Assembly (NCBI RefSeq): GCF_029760895.1
Contig: NZ_CP121679.1
Coordinates: forward strand, 248,001-312,000
From: Ancylobacter sp. WKF20
GTDB taxonomy: Bacteria; Pseudomonadota; Alphaproteobacteria; Rhizobiales; Xanthobacteraceae
Direction of reading: 5' to 3'
Length of the DNA stretch: 64,000 nt
Below the pieces are notes generated by a model, which worked only from the letters and a program-made list of their open reading frames with translations, ran no database searches and was not told where the DNA came from. A program made the position numbers and the translations under genes. Below, one piece after another: positions 46,287 through 55,299 of the stretch; position 1 is the first letter of the stretch; the number at the start of each line of letters is the position of its first letter.

Positions 46287-47434
46287 CCGGCCGCCGAGCG
46301 CGCTTCCGAAGGCGGCTCTTGGCGGGCGGCGCGGCGCTGCGCGATCCGGGCCTGGATGCGGGCCTGCCGACGCTCGAGCCGCAAGGCTTCGCGGCGGTCG
46401 TCGGTGCCGTCGTCATTGGTCGCGCGCTTGGCGACCGCGCTATGGCCGAGCGTACCGACCAGCCTGTCGAGCCGCTGCGCCTTGCGATAGGAGGCGTCCA
46501 GCGCCTCCTTTGGCAGGGCCGGGGTGCAGAAATAGTGCTCGAAGATCTTCATGTTGAAGTCGAGCACATGCCGGTAGACGTGCCGCCGATCTTCCGTCCA
46601 CTGATGGTTGAAGGCGTACATGACGATGTCGTAGCTGGGGAAATAGAACAGCCGCTCATCGGTCGGCATGGTCGCGTTGATGAACTCGTCGACCGCCGAG
46701 CGGATTGTCGCCTTGGACACCGCGTTGGCCGACAGGCAGGTAACCGGCCGGAAAGTCGCGGTGAGCGGAATGGGCGAAACGGTCAGGATGATCGTGGCGT
46801 CGGGCCGGAACTTACGGATCAGCGCATGGATCGCCGTGATGTTCGCCAGCGTCTCGGCATGGGTGGCGACGCGGAACTTGTGGCGCGTCGCGTCATACCG
46901 GTCCTTCGGAATGGCCCGCCAGAACACCTCGCCGGTGGGTTCGTCGTACCAGATCTCGCTGAGGCCGAGCGTGATGACGAACACCTCGGCGGTATCGAAC
47001 AGGTTCTTCGTGTCCTGCCGCGCGCTCTCGCTGTAGCCGAACTCTTCCGCGCTGTAGCCGTGCCAGAGGTCGAGCGCCGGCGTCTTGTTCAGCCAGGCCC
47101 ATTCGAACTGCTGGCGAATGGCGTAGGTGTGGACCATGCCGTCGCCCATATGGGTGACATAGGCCTTGTTGTCCTTCTTGGTGAGCACGTTGAAGCCGCG
47201 CTCATGAAGGTGATTGCTGATATTGGCGGCAAAGCACGAGCCGAAGGCGACGATGGGCGTGGAGTGTTCGACAAAGCCGCGGGACGGCACCCAGCCATGC
47301 GTCAGGTATTGGCTTATTGTGTAGTTTTTAAGCAACGACTGATCATTGGGGTAAAAATTAGTCGTTGATCCTCGAAAGAACGATGAGCTGGTTTGTCGTG
47401 CGACGCCATCCTGTGTAATCGTGATGTTCTTCAT
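46283..47434 (-). CDS. GSCFA domain protein
   Basis: 383-residue protein with the defining FGSCFAANI motif (near residue 64) of the GSCFA family, which is related to SGNH hydrolases. Further conserved stretches are VFVITLGLSEIWYDEPTGEVFWRAIP and TVSPIPLTATF. The C-terminal 45 residues are Arg/Ala-rich. There is no signal peptide, so it probably acts in the cytoplasm, perhaps as an acyltransferase or esterase on capsule precursors. It is coupled to the SGNH esterase gene, which starts at its stop codon. GGAAGG precedes the ATG, and the region upstream is AT-rich with a perfect palindrome. Confidence 0.82.
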   Translation of the reverse strand: MKNITITQDGVARQTSSSFFRGSTTNFYPNDQSLLKNYTISQYLTHGWVPSRGFVEHSTPIVAFGSCFAANISNHLHERGFNVLTKKDNKAYVTHMGDGMVHTYAIRQQFEWAWLNKTPALDLWHGYSAEEFGYSESARQDTKNLFDTAEVFVITLGLSEIWYDEPTGEVFWRAIPKDRYDATRHKFRVATHAETLANITAIHALIRKFRPDATIILTVSPIPLTATFRPVTCLSANAVSKATIRSAVDEFINATMPTDERLFYFPSYDIVMYAFNHQWTEDRRHVYRHVLDFNMKIFEHYFCTPALPKEALDASYRKAQRLDRLVGTLGHSAVAKRATNDDGTDDRREALRLERRQARIQARIAQRRAARQEPPSEARSAAG

Positions 47435-47527
47435 CTAGATACCTTCCGTCTAAAATGAGCAACATAAGATAATGTTAACTAATTTCATGCGGAGTCGGCG
47501 GTACTTGTAGGTAAAGTATTTATTAAA

Positions 47528-47543
47528 AATATAGTACTATATT
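47528..47543. promoter_or_regulatory. Perfect 16-bp palindrome upstream of the GSCFA gene
   Basis: AATATAGTACTATATT reads identically on both strands. It lies about 95 bases upstream of the GSCFA start in an AT-rich gap, a typical place for a dimeric regulator. No regulator is assigned. Confidence 0.4.
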
Positions 47544-47572
47544 CGATGTTGTTTGGTTGAATGCTCTTGGCC

Positions 47573-48700
47573 CTACGGCGCCCAATAAGCCCGGTCGGCG
47601 ACGCCTGCACTATCTGGCAAGGGCGCGGCGGGGCGTGGGATGGTGTTGGTGTAGTCTTCGCACAGCGTCAGATACCAGAGGTGGCTCTCGCCGCTGACGG
47701 GGTCGCTGATGATACGGGTATAGGCGTCCGGCTGCGGCGGGCCCGGGCTGAAGCGGGTGCGGGCGGAGATGTCGACGGTGCCGCCCACGGGCGGGCTGCA
47801 CCGCCCACTCTTGAAGAGCCGGCGCGCGAGCTCGGGCGCGCTTTCGCCGCCGCGCGGGTGGGTCCAGTCGGCGCGCGCCCATTTTTCCCAGCGCGACAGG
47901 CCGAAGGCGCGCGTCCAGTAGGTCTGCTCCATCTGCAGCGTCGCGCCCGGCGACAGGCCGTCCTTGCTTACCTGCGCGAAATGGCTGGAGACCAGCGCGG
48001 TCATCTCGCGCCCGGATTTGAAGCGCATGGGGCTGACCAGCCAGGCGGTGAAGGCCGAGCGGTAGCGCGTGGGGCAGGCCCCCATCACGTCCGACGCGGC
48101 GCCCTTGGCGAGGCTGCTTTCAAACACGCCGAAGCCGGCCGCGCCGACCTCGGGGACCTTGGCCGGCCCGATGATCCAGCCGCGAAAGAACCGGCGCGAC
48201 GAACGCGAGCCGGGGACGCAGCCGGGCGACTGGTAGACCGAGAGCGCGACCGGGCTGTAGCTGCCCATGATGAAGCCATAGGCCTCGTCATGCCATTGAA
48301 TGGAGGCGCCGGCCGGAGAGGGGTCCCTGTCGGGGCCCGCCCCCTCGGCGCAGTTGGAGGTGACGGGAGTGTTCGAGGAGACGATGCGCGTCTGCCCGTC
48401 GCGCGTGACCGGCAGGTTGAGGCGCTCGATGGTGCCCTGGTCGCCACCCTGGTCGGGGGCGCAGCTTCGCCGCCCGGCGAAATTGTGCAGCCCATAGGGT
48501 GGGATTTCGCCAGGGCGCGCATCGCGCATGCGGGTGCAGGCGGTGTCGCCCGGCACGAGTGGCAGCGGCCTGTCGCCTGCGTCGACGCACACATCCATGG
48601 TCATGAAGTCGCCGATGTCGGCATCGCCGGCCTGCACGGTGCCCGGCACCTGTCCAAGGGCCAGGGCGAGAAGCAGCACGGGGGTCCAGCGACGCATCAT
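47573..48700 (-). CDS. Secreted cysteine-containing protein of unknown function
   Basis: 375-residue protein with a clear signal peptide (MMRRWTPVLLLALALGQVPGTVQAG). The mature part contains eight cysteines spread along the chain (in MDVC, DTAC, RRSC, SNC, PGC, GAC, GRC and TLC), an even number compatible with disulfides in the periplasm or outside the cell. It is Gly/Pro/Ser-rich with several Trp and aromatic residues. I recognise no family or catalytic motif. It lies at the edge of the capsule locus on the same strand as the GSCFA and esterase genes but is separated from them by an AT-rich gap. Confidence 0.65.
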   Translation of the reverse strand: MMRRWTPVLLLALALGQVPGTVQAGDADIGDFMTMDVCVDAGDRPLPLVPGDTACTRMRDARPGEIPPYGLHNFAGRRSCAPDQGGDQGTIERLNLPVTRDGQTRIVSSNTPVTSNCAEGAGPDRDPSPAGASIQWHDEAYGFIMGSYSPVALSVYQSPGCVPGSRSSRRFFRGWIIGPAKVPEVGAAGFGVFESSLAKGAASDVMGACPTRYRSAFTAWLVSPMRFKSGREMTALVSSHFAQVSKDGLSPGATLQMEQTYWTRAFGLSRWEKWARADWTHPRGGESAPELARRLFKSGRCSPPVGGTVDISARTRFSPGPPQPDAYTRIISDPVSGESHLWYLTLCEDYTNTIPRPAAPLPDSAGVADRAYWAP

Positions 48701-48947
48701 GGGCTCTCATCGATCGGGAAGGATTGATGACCGAATTTACCCCCGCCTTGATCTATCCGGCGGTGCCATGAGGGGGGCGATAAGATTTAGCCGATGGTTC
48801 GGGCCGACAGCGCGGCAAGAATGTGTTGGTTACGGACCTCACCTCGCCACTGAATAGATCGGATGGCCGAGGCGGTGCGTAGGGAGAAACGCTCCCGCGC
48901 CGGCTGTGCTGGACTTCTGCGCGCGAATAGCCATCGGAGGCGGGCAT

Positions 48948-48989
48948 GAAACATGACCCGCGAAACATGACCCGCGAAACATGGCGCGC
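48948..48989. repeat. Three tandem copies of a 14-bp unit
   Basis: GAAACATGACCCGC twice exactly, then GAAACATGGCGCGC. Each unit contains ATG in the same register but no ribosome site, so it is not coding. It may be a regulator-binding array or a slippage product. Confidence 0.7.
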
Positions 48990-49024
48990 GCGGAGCTGCG
49001 CTGATCACTCACGCGTGTGCAAGA

Positions 49025-49045
49025 TGCAATTAATTCGCAATTGCG
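49025..49045. promoter_or_regulatory. Candidate metal-responsive operator of sitABCD
   Basis: A 19-bp dyad, GCAATT (49026-49031) and AATTGC (49039-49044) around seven bases, placed upstream of a Mn/Fe transporter. In rhizobia such transporters are controlled by the Fur-family manganese regulator Mur at AT-rich TGCAA-containing sites, so this is a plausible Mur/MntR box. The match is by shape and position, not to a verified consensus. Confidence 0.45.
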
Positions 49046-49102
49046 TCTTGGGTCGGTTCGCGTAGAGTGCTTTTGCAACTCATTCGCAGGAGCAGGGTGG
49101 TG

Positions 49103-50080
49103 ATGATCGTACGCGGAGCGCAGGGTGAGGTGGGGCGACCGGCAGGGCGCAGCCGACGGCGCGTTCTGGCGTTGATGGCGGCGGCAGGACTCGTGCTGGG
49201 CGGCTGGGCGCTCGGCGCCGATGCGGTCCGCGCGCAGGACGCGGGAGCCCCGAAATTCAAGGTGGTGACGACCTTCACCATTATCGCCGACATGGCGCGC
49301 AACGTGGCGGGCGACGCGGCGGTGGTGGAGTCGATCACCAAGCCGGGCGCGGAGATCCATAATTACGCCCCGACACCGGGCGACCTCCAGCGCGCGCAGG
49401 GTGCGCAACTCATCCTGTGGAACGGCCTCAATCTGGAGACCTGGTTCCAGCGCTTCTTCCAGAACCTCAAGGGCGTGCCGAGCGTCGTCGTCTCCGACGG
49501 TGTCGAGCCCATGAGCATCAGCGAGGGGCCCTATAGCGGCAAGCCGAACCCGCATGCCTGGATGTCGCCGGACAATGCCGCGCGCTATGTCGACAACATC
49601 CGCGACGCGCTGGTGAAGTACGACCCCGCCAACGCCAGCACCTACACGGCGAACGCCGCCGCCTATAAGGCGAAGATCGCGCAGGCCGCCGCGCCGATCC
49701 GCGCGCAGCTCGACACTATTCCGGTGGAGAAGCGCTGGCTGGTGACGAGCGAGGGGGCGTTTTCCTATCTGGCGCGTGATTACGGGCTGAAGGAGCTCTA
49801 TCTCTGGCCGATCAATGCCGACCAGCAGGGCACGCCGCAGCAGGTGCGTCGGGTGATCGACGCGGTGCGCACCAACAAGATCCCCGCCGTGTTCAGCGAG
49901 AGCACCGTCTCCGACAAGCCGGCGCGGCAGGTCGCCCGCGAGACCGGGGCGCATTATGGCGGCGTGCTCTATGTCGACTCGCTCAGCGAGGCCGACGGGC
50001 CGGTGCCTACCTATCTCGACCTCTTGCGCGTGACCTCCACCACCATCGCCAAGGGACTGACCGACGGGGTGTCTCAATGA
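49103..50080 (+). CDS. sitA: Mn/Fe ABC transporter substrate-binding protein
   Basis: 325-residue periplasmic metal-binding protein of the cluster A-I (PsaA/MntC/SitA) family. The four expected ligands are present: His86 (IHNYAPTP), His151 (NPHAWMSP), Glu217 ([14 protein letters not shown]) and Asp292 (LYVDSLS). This is the His-His-Glu-Asp set of Mn/Fe binders, and the His-rich loop of ZnuA is absent. The signal region [19 protein letters not shown] resembles a twin-arginine leader. ATG at 49103 is preferred to earlier GTG codons; AGGAG lies at 49088-49092. It is the first of four overlapping genes that form a complete importer. Confidence 0.9.
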   Translation: MIVRGAQGEVGRPAGRSRRRVLALMAAAGLVLGGWALGADAVRAQDAGAPKFKVVTTFTIIADMARNVAGDAAVVESITKPGAEIHNYAPTPGDLQRAQGAQLILWNGLNLETWFQRFFQNLKGVPSVVVSDGVEPMSISEGPYSGKPNPHAWMSPDNAARYVDNIRDALVKYDPANASTYTANAAAYKAKIAQAAAPIRAQLDTIPVEKRWLVTSEGAFSYLARDYGLKELYLWPINADQQGTPQQVRRVIDAVRTNKIPAVFSESTVSDKPARQVARETGAHYGGVLYVDSLSEADGPVPTYLDLLRVTSTTIAKGLTDGVSQ

Positions 50081-51006
50081 AGATGGAGGCCGGAACCGCC
50101 AGCGGTCCGAATGAGACGGGCCTTCGCGTGCGGGACGTCACCGTCACCTATCGCAACGGCCACACGGCGTTGCGCGCGGCGAGCTTTGCCATTCCCGCCG
50201 GCACCATCACCGCGCTGGTCGGGGTGAACGGTTCGGGCAAGTCGACGCTGTTCAAGGCCATTATGGGCTTCGTGCCGGTGGCCGCCGGCGAGATCACCAT
50301 CCTCGGCGGCAGCGTGAGCGAGGCGCTGAAGTCCAATCTCGTCGCCTATGTGCCGCAGGCCGAGGAAGTCGACTGGAACTTCCCCGTTCTGGTCGAGGAC
50401 GTGGTGATGATGGGGCGCTACGGCCATATGGGCTTCCTGCGCATTCCGCGCGCCGCCGACCGGGCGGCGGTGGATACCGCGCTCGCCCGCGTCGGCATGG
50501 AGGCGTTGCGCAAGCGGCAGATCGGCGAACTATCCGGCGGGCAGAAGAAGCGCGTGTTTCTCGCCCGCGCGCTGGCGCAGGATGCCCGCGTGATCCTGCT
50601 CGACGAGCCCTTCACCGGCGTCGACGTGACCACCGAGGAGACCATCATCGCGTTGCTGCGGGCGCTGCGCGACGAGGGGCGGGTGATGCTGGTCTCGACC
50701 CACAATCTCGGCAGCGTGCCGGAATTCTGCGACCGCACGGTGCTCATCAAGGGCACGGTGCTGGCGCATGGCCCGACGGCCACGGTGTTCACCCAGGCCA
50801 ATCTGGAGAAGACCTTTGGCGGCGTGTTGCGCCATTTCGTGCTCGGGGGGGCCGGGCTGCACGATGATGACGACCGCCGCCGCCTCGCCGTGCTGACCGA
50901 CGATGAACGCCCGCTGGTGTTCTATGGCGAGGATGGCGCGATGGAGCACAAGAACCGTGAGGGCGCTGCGCCCATGCCGGAGCCGATCTCGGGGAAGACG
51001 CCATGA
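50077..51006 (+). CDS. sitB: Mn/Fe ABC transporter ATP-binding protein
   Basis: 309-residue ABC ATPase with Walker [11 protein letters not shown]-loop VPQAEEVDW, signature LSGGQKKRV, Walker [11 protein letters not shown] and H-loop VSTHNL. This is the pattern of the metal importer subgroup. The C-terminus is extended by about 50 residues compared with typical members and includes a run of Asp/Arg after GAGLHDDDD. It overlaps sitA and sitC by 4 bases each (ATGA), so the subunits are made in a coupled manner. Confidence 0.92.
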   Translation: MKMEAGTASGPNETGLRVRDVTVTYRNGHTALRAASFAIPAGTITALVGVNGSGKSTLFKAIMGFVPVAAGEITILGGSVSEALKSNLVAYVPQAEEVDWNFPVLVEDVVMMGRYGHMGFLRIPRAADRAAVDTALARVGMEALRKRQIGELSGGQKKRVFLARALAQDARVILLDEPFTGVDVTTEETIIALLRALRDEGRVMLVSTHNLGSVPEFCDRTVLIKGTVLAHGPTATVFTQANLEKTFGGVLRHFVLGGAGLHDDDDRRRLAVLTDDERPLVFYGEDGAMEHKNREGAAPMPEPISGKTP

Positions 51007-51872
51007 TGGCGCTGCTCGCCGAGCCGTTCGCCTATGAATATATGCGCAACGCCATGTGGGTTTCGGCGCTGGTCGGGGCGGTCTGCGCGTTCTTGTCCTG
51101 CTACCTCATGCTCAAGGGCTGGTCGCTGATCGGCGACGCGCTCTCGCACGCCATTGTCCCGGGCGTCGCCGGCGCTTACATGCTCGGCCTACCCTTCGCC
51201 ATCGGCGCCTTCTTCTCCGGCGGCCTCGCGGCGGCGGCGATGCTGTTCCTCAGCCAGCGCACCAAGCTGCGCGAGGATGCGGTGATCGGGCTGATCTTCT
51301 CCTCCTTCTTCGCGCTTGGCCTGTTCATGGTCTCGCTGTCGCCGACCTCGGTGAACATCCAGACCATCGTGCTCGGCAACATTCTGGCGATCACGCCGGA
51401 GGATACGCTCCAGCTCGTCATCATCGGCGGCGTGTCGCTGGTGCTGCTGCTGGCGACCTGGAAGGATCTCGTCGCGGTGTTCTTCGACGAGGCGCATGCC
51501 CGCTCCATCGGGCTGAAGGCGACGGCGCTGAAGGTGATGTTCTTCACCCTGCTCTCGGCTTCGACGGTGGCGGCGTTGCAGACGGTGGGCGCCTTCCTCG
51601 TCATCTGCCTCGTGGTGACGCCCGGCGCGACCGCCTATCTGCTGACCGACCGCTTCCCGCGCCTGCTCATGCTGGCGGTGGCGATCGGCGCGGTGACGAG
51701 CTTCGTCGGCGCCTATATCAGCTATTTCCTCGACGGGGCGACCGGCGGCATCATCGTGGTGCTGCAAACCGCGCTGTTCCTCGCCGCCTTCGTCTTCGCG
51801 CCCAAGCACGGGCTGCTCGCGGCGCGCCGGCGGGCCGCGCAGGCGCTGCGGGAAGGGGAGGTGGCCCCATGA
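51003..51872 (+). CDS. sitC: Mn/Fe ABC transporter permease (first)
   Basis: 289-residue permease of the ABC-3 family with eight or nine membrane helices (for example [55 protein letters not shown]). It forms the membrane channel with the second permease encoded just downstream. Its ATG overlaps the stop of sitB, and its stop overlaps the ATG of sitD. Confidence 0.92.
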   Translation: MMALLAEPFAYEYMRNAMWVSALVGAVCAFLSCYLMLKGWSLIGDALSHAIVPGVAGAYMLGLPFAIGAFFSGGLAAAAMLFLSQRTKLREDAVIGLIFSSFFALGLFMVSLSPTSVNIQTIVLGNILAITPEDTLQLVIIGGVSLVLLLATWKDLVAVFFDEAHARSIGLKATALKVMFFTLLSASTVAALQTVGAFLVICLVVTPGATAYLLTDRFPRLLMLAVAIGAVTSFVGAYISYFLDGATGGIIVVLQTALFLAAFVFAPKHGLLAARRRAAQALREGEVAP

Positions 51873-52720
51873 GCGTGGATCTTCTGGCGACCCTTGCCGC
51901 GCCCTTCCAGTTCGATTTCATGGTCAAGGCGCTGGTGATCTCCGCGCTGGTGGCGGTGCCGATGGCGCTGCTCTCCTGCTTTCTGGTGCTGAAGGGATGG
52001 TCGCTCATGGGCGACGCCATCTCGCACGCGGTGTTCCCCGGCGTGGTGCTCGCCTATATCGCCGGCATTCCGCTGGCCATCGGCGCCTTCATCGCCGGCA
52101 TGTTCTGCGCGGTGGCGACCGGCTATCTGAAGGACAATAGCCGCATCAAGCAGGACACGGTGATGGGCATCGTCTTCGCCGGCATGTTCGGCGCCGGGCT
52201 GGTGCTCTATGTGAAGATCCAGTCCGAGGTGCATCTCGACCATATATTGTTCGGCGACATGCTCGGCATTTCGCTGGCGGATATCATCGAGACCGGCGTG
52301 ATCGCCGCGCTGGTGGCGCTGGTGATCGGCGTGAAGTGGAAGGACTTCCTGCTGCACGCCTTCGATCCGGCACAGGCGCGCGCCATCGGGCTGCCGGTCG
52401 GGTGGCTGCATTACGGGCTGCTCTGCCTCGTCTCGCTCACCATTGTCGGGGCGCTGAAGGCGGTGGGGCTGATCCTCGCCATCGCCCTTCTCATCGCGCC
52501 GGGCGCCATCGCCTTTCTGCTGACGCGGCGCTTCGGGGCGATGCTGCTGACCGCGCTGGTGGTGGCGGTCGGCGGGGCGCTTACCGGTGTCTATCTGTCC
52601 TTCTTCCTCGACAGCGCCCCCGCGCCGACCATCGTGCTGGTGATGAGCGTCATCTTCCTCGCCGCCTTCCTGCGCGCGGCGCAGCGGCAGGGCCGCATCA
52701 TCGCCGACGCGCAAGGCTAA
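51869..52720 (+). CDS. sitD: Mn/Fe ABC transporter permease (second)
   Basis: 283-residue ABC-3 permease, homologous to the preceding gene (shared SCFLVLKGWSLMGDAISHAVFPGV and APGAIAFLLTRRF patterns). A two-permease arrangement is typical of sitABCD/yfeABCD importers. ATG at 51869 overlaps the sitC stop and has GGGGAGG upstream. It converges on the TonB-dependent receptor gene, 13 bases apart. Confidence 0.92.
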   Translation: MSVDLLATLAAPFQFDFMVKALVISALVAVPMALLSCFLVLKGWSLMGDAISHAVFPGVVLAYIAGIPLAIGAFIAGMFCAVATGYLKDNSRIKQDTVMGIVFAGMFGAGLVLYVKIQSEVHLDHILFGDMLGISLADIIETGVIAALVALVIGVKWKDFLLHAFDPAQARAIGLPVGWLHYGLLCLVSLTIVGALKAVGLILAIALLIAPGAIAFLLTRRFGAMLLTALVVAVGGALTGVYLSFFLDSAPAPTIVLVMSVIFLAAFLRAAQRQGRIIADAQG

Positions 52721-52733
52721 GGCGCCGCCGCCC

Positions 52734-54995
52734 TCACCAGTGATAGGCGAGGGTGGCCAGCACGGTGCGGCCGGTGCCGATGAAGCACTGATAGGCCGAG
52801 GCGCAGGCGGAGACATAGTATTTGTCGGCGAGGTTGGTGGCGGTAACCGAGAGGCGCCAGCCGTCGTCCCCGCCCGGCTTGCCGCCGAAGTCGTAATGCA
52901 CGGCGGCGTCGAACAGCACGCGGTCCGGTACGATCATCGCTGTCGTGTTGGTCTGGTCGCCATAGGTCTCGCCGACATAGCGGGCGCCGCCGCCGACGGT
53001 CAGGCCCTTCAGCGTGCCGGTGCTCCAGGTGTAGTCGGCCCAGGCGGAGGCGGCGTTGCGCGGCACGCCCACGGGGGCCTTGCCCTCGACGCCGGCGACA
53101 TTGCTCTGGGTCACCACGGCGTCGGTATAGGCATAGGAGATCATCACATTGAGGCCAGGCAGGATTTCCGCCTTGCCGGTGATCTCAAGGCCCTTCGATT
53201 CCACCTCGCCGGTCTGGGTCTGGCAGGTCGAGCTGCTGCACAGCGTCACCGCCGTGTTGGTGCTGGTGTGCGCCGTGTCGGTGGTCAGCACATTCTGCTG
53301 AACGAGGTCGAAATAGGAGACGGTGAACAGGCCGTTGAAGGTGGTCGGCTGATACTTCACGCCGGCTTCGAACTGCTGCGCGGTGGTCGGGTCGAACGGC
53401 ACGCCGCCATAGCCGGTGCCCATGACCGGATCGAAGGAGGTGGCGTAGCTGACATAGGGCGCGATGCCGTTGTCGAACTGGTAGAGCAGGCCGCCGCGAT
53501 AGGTGAAGGCGCTGTTGTCGCTGTCGTAGCTCACCGTCTTGCCGGTCGCGAGCGTCTCGGTCGCGGTGGTGCCGGTGAGGTAATCCTCGCGGATGCCGAG
53601 CAGGGCGTGCCAGTTGCCATAGGTGAGCTGGTCCTGCGCGTAGACGCCGACCTGCGTGCGATCCGCGGTCTGCTGGGTGGTGAGCGCGGGCGAGCTGACG
53701 CTCGGCCAGACCGGGTTCAGATAGTTCACATAGACCGTTGAGCCGGTGCCGTAGGTGGATTCCGCGTCGTAATATTGCAGGTCGGTGCCGATCAGCAGCG
53801 TGTGGGTGACATCACCCGTGGCGAATTCGGCCTGCGCCTGATTATCGAGCGTCACGCCTTCAAGGGTCTCGATGTAGCGCGAAGGCGAGAAGCCCATGCA
53901 CAGATAGGAGACTCCGCCGCAGCCGGAGGCGGCGCGCCACACGCTGGACGAGGCGACGGCCGAGAGCGCCTTGAAGTCGCTCTCGACGTTGAGGTAGCGG
54001 AAGTTCTGGCGCAGCGTCCACACGTTGTCGACGTCGTGCTCGATGCGGTAGCCGAGGCTCCACTGCGTGCGGTCGAAGCCGGAATAGGAATCGGCATTGG
54101 GTGAGAAGTCGCGCGGGATCTGGCCGTTCGGGTTCGTCTGCAGCGTGCCGAGCGCGGGCAGCCAAGTGGAGTAGTAGCTCTCCGGGTCGCGCTCATAGGT
54201 GGCTTGCACCTGCACGCGGGTGTTCTCGTTCAGCTCGAACGAGGCCATCGGCGCGATGAGGATGCGCTCACCCTCCGAGCCTTCTGAGTCGGTCTCGGTG
54301 CGCCGGCCGAGCATGATGAGGCGGTAGAGCGCCGAGCCGTCGGCGGTGAGCTTGCCGTTGAGATCAGCGCCGAGCTCCAGCTCGCCATAGGAGCCGATGC
54401 CGGCAATGATCTCGTTCTGCGCCTTCGGGTCCGGCCACTTGCTGACGAGGTCGATGCTGCCGCCGGGATTGGTCTGGCCGTAGATCGAGGACATCGGCCC
54501 GCGCACCACATTGATGGAGGAGAGCAGATAGGGGTCGACGCTCGGCACGGCGTAGTTCAGGCCCTTGAACAGGCGCAGCCCGTCCCAGAACTGTACGTAG
54601 TTGGCGTTGCCGCCAAAGCCGCCGAAGCCGCGCATGATGATGCTGTCATAGCGGTTGCCGGGGCGCGCATCGGCGATCACGCCCGCCTCGTAGCGCAGCG
54701 CCTCCTGCACGGTCTGCGAGCCCTGCGCCTCGATCTGGTCGCTGGTGACGACGGAGATCGACACCGGCGTGGTGGCGATCGGCGCGTCGGTCTTGGTGCC
54801 GGCATTGGTGGTGCGGGCGACATAGCCGTCCGTCTGGTCCTCGCCGCTATCCGCCTCGACCTCGATCGGGTCGAGCGCCACGGTGCCGTTACTGCTGGCC
54901 GGTTTTGCGGTCTGAGCGAGGGCGGGAGCGCTGCCGGCCAGCAGCGCGAGCGCCAGCGCCACGGTGGAGATCGGTGCGAGACGGTCGCGATTCAT
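52734..54995 (-). CDS. TonB-dependent siderophore receptor (FhuA/FoxA-like)
   Basis: 753-residue outer-membrane beta-barrel receptor that imports ferric siderophores using TonB energy. After a signal peptide (residues 1-27) comes a TonB-box-like LDPIEVEA. The plug domain has IATTPVSISVVTSDQIEAQGSQTVQEALRYEAGV and the IMRGFGGFGG, FWDGLRL and VVRGPMSSIYGQTNPGG elements of the ferrichrome receptor subfamily. The barrel ends in the terminal aromatic residue (LAYHW). Cysteines in GCGGVSYLC and CSSSTC may pair in extracellular loops. The ligand is not deducible. Its upstream region contains an imperfect dyad that could be an iron-responsive site. Confidence 0.9.
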   Translation of the reverse strand: MNRDRLAPISTVALALALLAGSAPALAQTAKPASSNGTVALDPIEVEADSGEDQTDGYVARTTNAGTKTDAPIATTPVSISVVTSDQIEAQGSQTVQEALRYEAGVIADARPGNRYDSIIMRGFGGFGGNANYVQFWDGLRLFKGLNYAVPSVDPYLLSSINVVRGPMSSIYGQTNPGGSIDLVSKWPDPKAQNEIIAGIGSYGELELGADLNGKLTADGSALYRLIMLGRRTETDSEGSEGERILIAPMASFELNENTRVQVQATYERDPESYYSTWLPALGTLQTNPNGQIPRDFSPNADSYSGFDRTQWSLGYRIEHDVDNVWTLRQNFRYLNVESDFKALSAVASSSVWRAASGCGGVSYLCMGFSPSRYIETLEGVTLDNQAQAEFATGDVTHTLLIGTDLQYYDAESTYGTGSTVYVNYLNPVWPSVSSPALTTQQTADRTQVGVYAQDQLTYGNWHALLGIREDYLTGTTATETLATGKTVSYDSDNSAFTYRGGLLYQFDNGIAPYVSYATSFDPVMGTGYGGVPFDPTTAQQFEAGVKYQPTTFNGLFTVSYFDLVQQNVLTTDTAHTSTNTAVTLCSSSTCQTQTGEVESKGLEITGKAEILPGLNVMISYAYTDAVVTQSNVAGVEGKAPVGVPRNAASAWADYTWSTGTLKGLTVGGGARYVGETYGDQTNTTAMIVPDRVLFDAAVHYDFGGKPGGDDGWRLSVTATNLADKYYVSACASAYQCFIGTGRTVLATLAYHW

Positions 54996-55299
54996 GAGTT
55001 TTGCCCCTGCGTCTTGCCGCTGCGTCAGTTAACGAGCGGCGATATCTGGCTAGGGGCGTGGTTATCATCGGCAAAACATCAGAACAATATTGTAGAAGGT
55101 AAGTTAATGCTGGAATCTATTCGATTAGAATTTTTCAATGTTCAATAAAGCGATCAAGAAACAAAGAGAAATATTCAGTAGGAGCGGCGCGTGTCGAGGC
55201 ATGGCGCGAAACGCGCGACGGCGGCGACAGGGTGTTGCCGCCGCCGCTTCCATGAGCTGCGCGAGAGTGAATCGGGAGAGCGCCAGGCCGGCGCCGCGC
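54996..55299. other. Intergenic region upstream of the siderophore receptor
   Basis: 304 bases. The half next to the receptor gene (55060-55175) is AT-rich and must hold its promoter. It contains the 14-bp near-palindrome TCTATTCGATTAGA at 55116-55129 (12 of 14 positions symmetric), a possible iron-regulator site. The half next to opgH holds a GC hairpin at 55219-55243. No gene is seen. Confidence 0.45.
55219..55243 (-). terminator. Hairpin downstream of opgH
   Basis: A 10-bp stem (CGGCGGCGAC with GTTGCCGCCG, one G-T wobble) around a five-base loop, 57 bases beyond the opgH stop. There is no T-run, so termination is only suggested. Confidence 0.35.

Larger units (their letters stand above)
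48701..49102. other. Intergenic region with a 14-bp tandem repeat and the sit control region
   Basis: About 400 bases upstream of both the secreted-protein gene (minus) and sitA (plus). A 14-bp unit, GAAACATGACCCGC, is repeated head to tail at 48948-48961 and 48962-48975, with a third copy differing at two bases at 48976-48989. The dyad GCAATT-N7-AATTGC at 49026-49044 lies 59 bases before the sitA start. No gene is seen in this gap. Confidence 0.55.

Noticed and set aside
48948..48989. Tandem repeat considered as a CRISPR remnant
   Set aside because: Units are 14 bp with no spacers between them and no cas genes nearby.
49103..52720. Annotation as zinc importer znuABC
   Set aside because: The binding protein has the His-His-Glu-Asp ligand set without a His-rich loop, and there are two permeases, which fits sitABCD.
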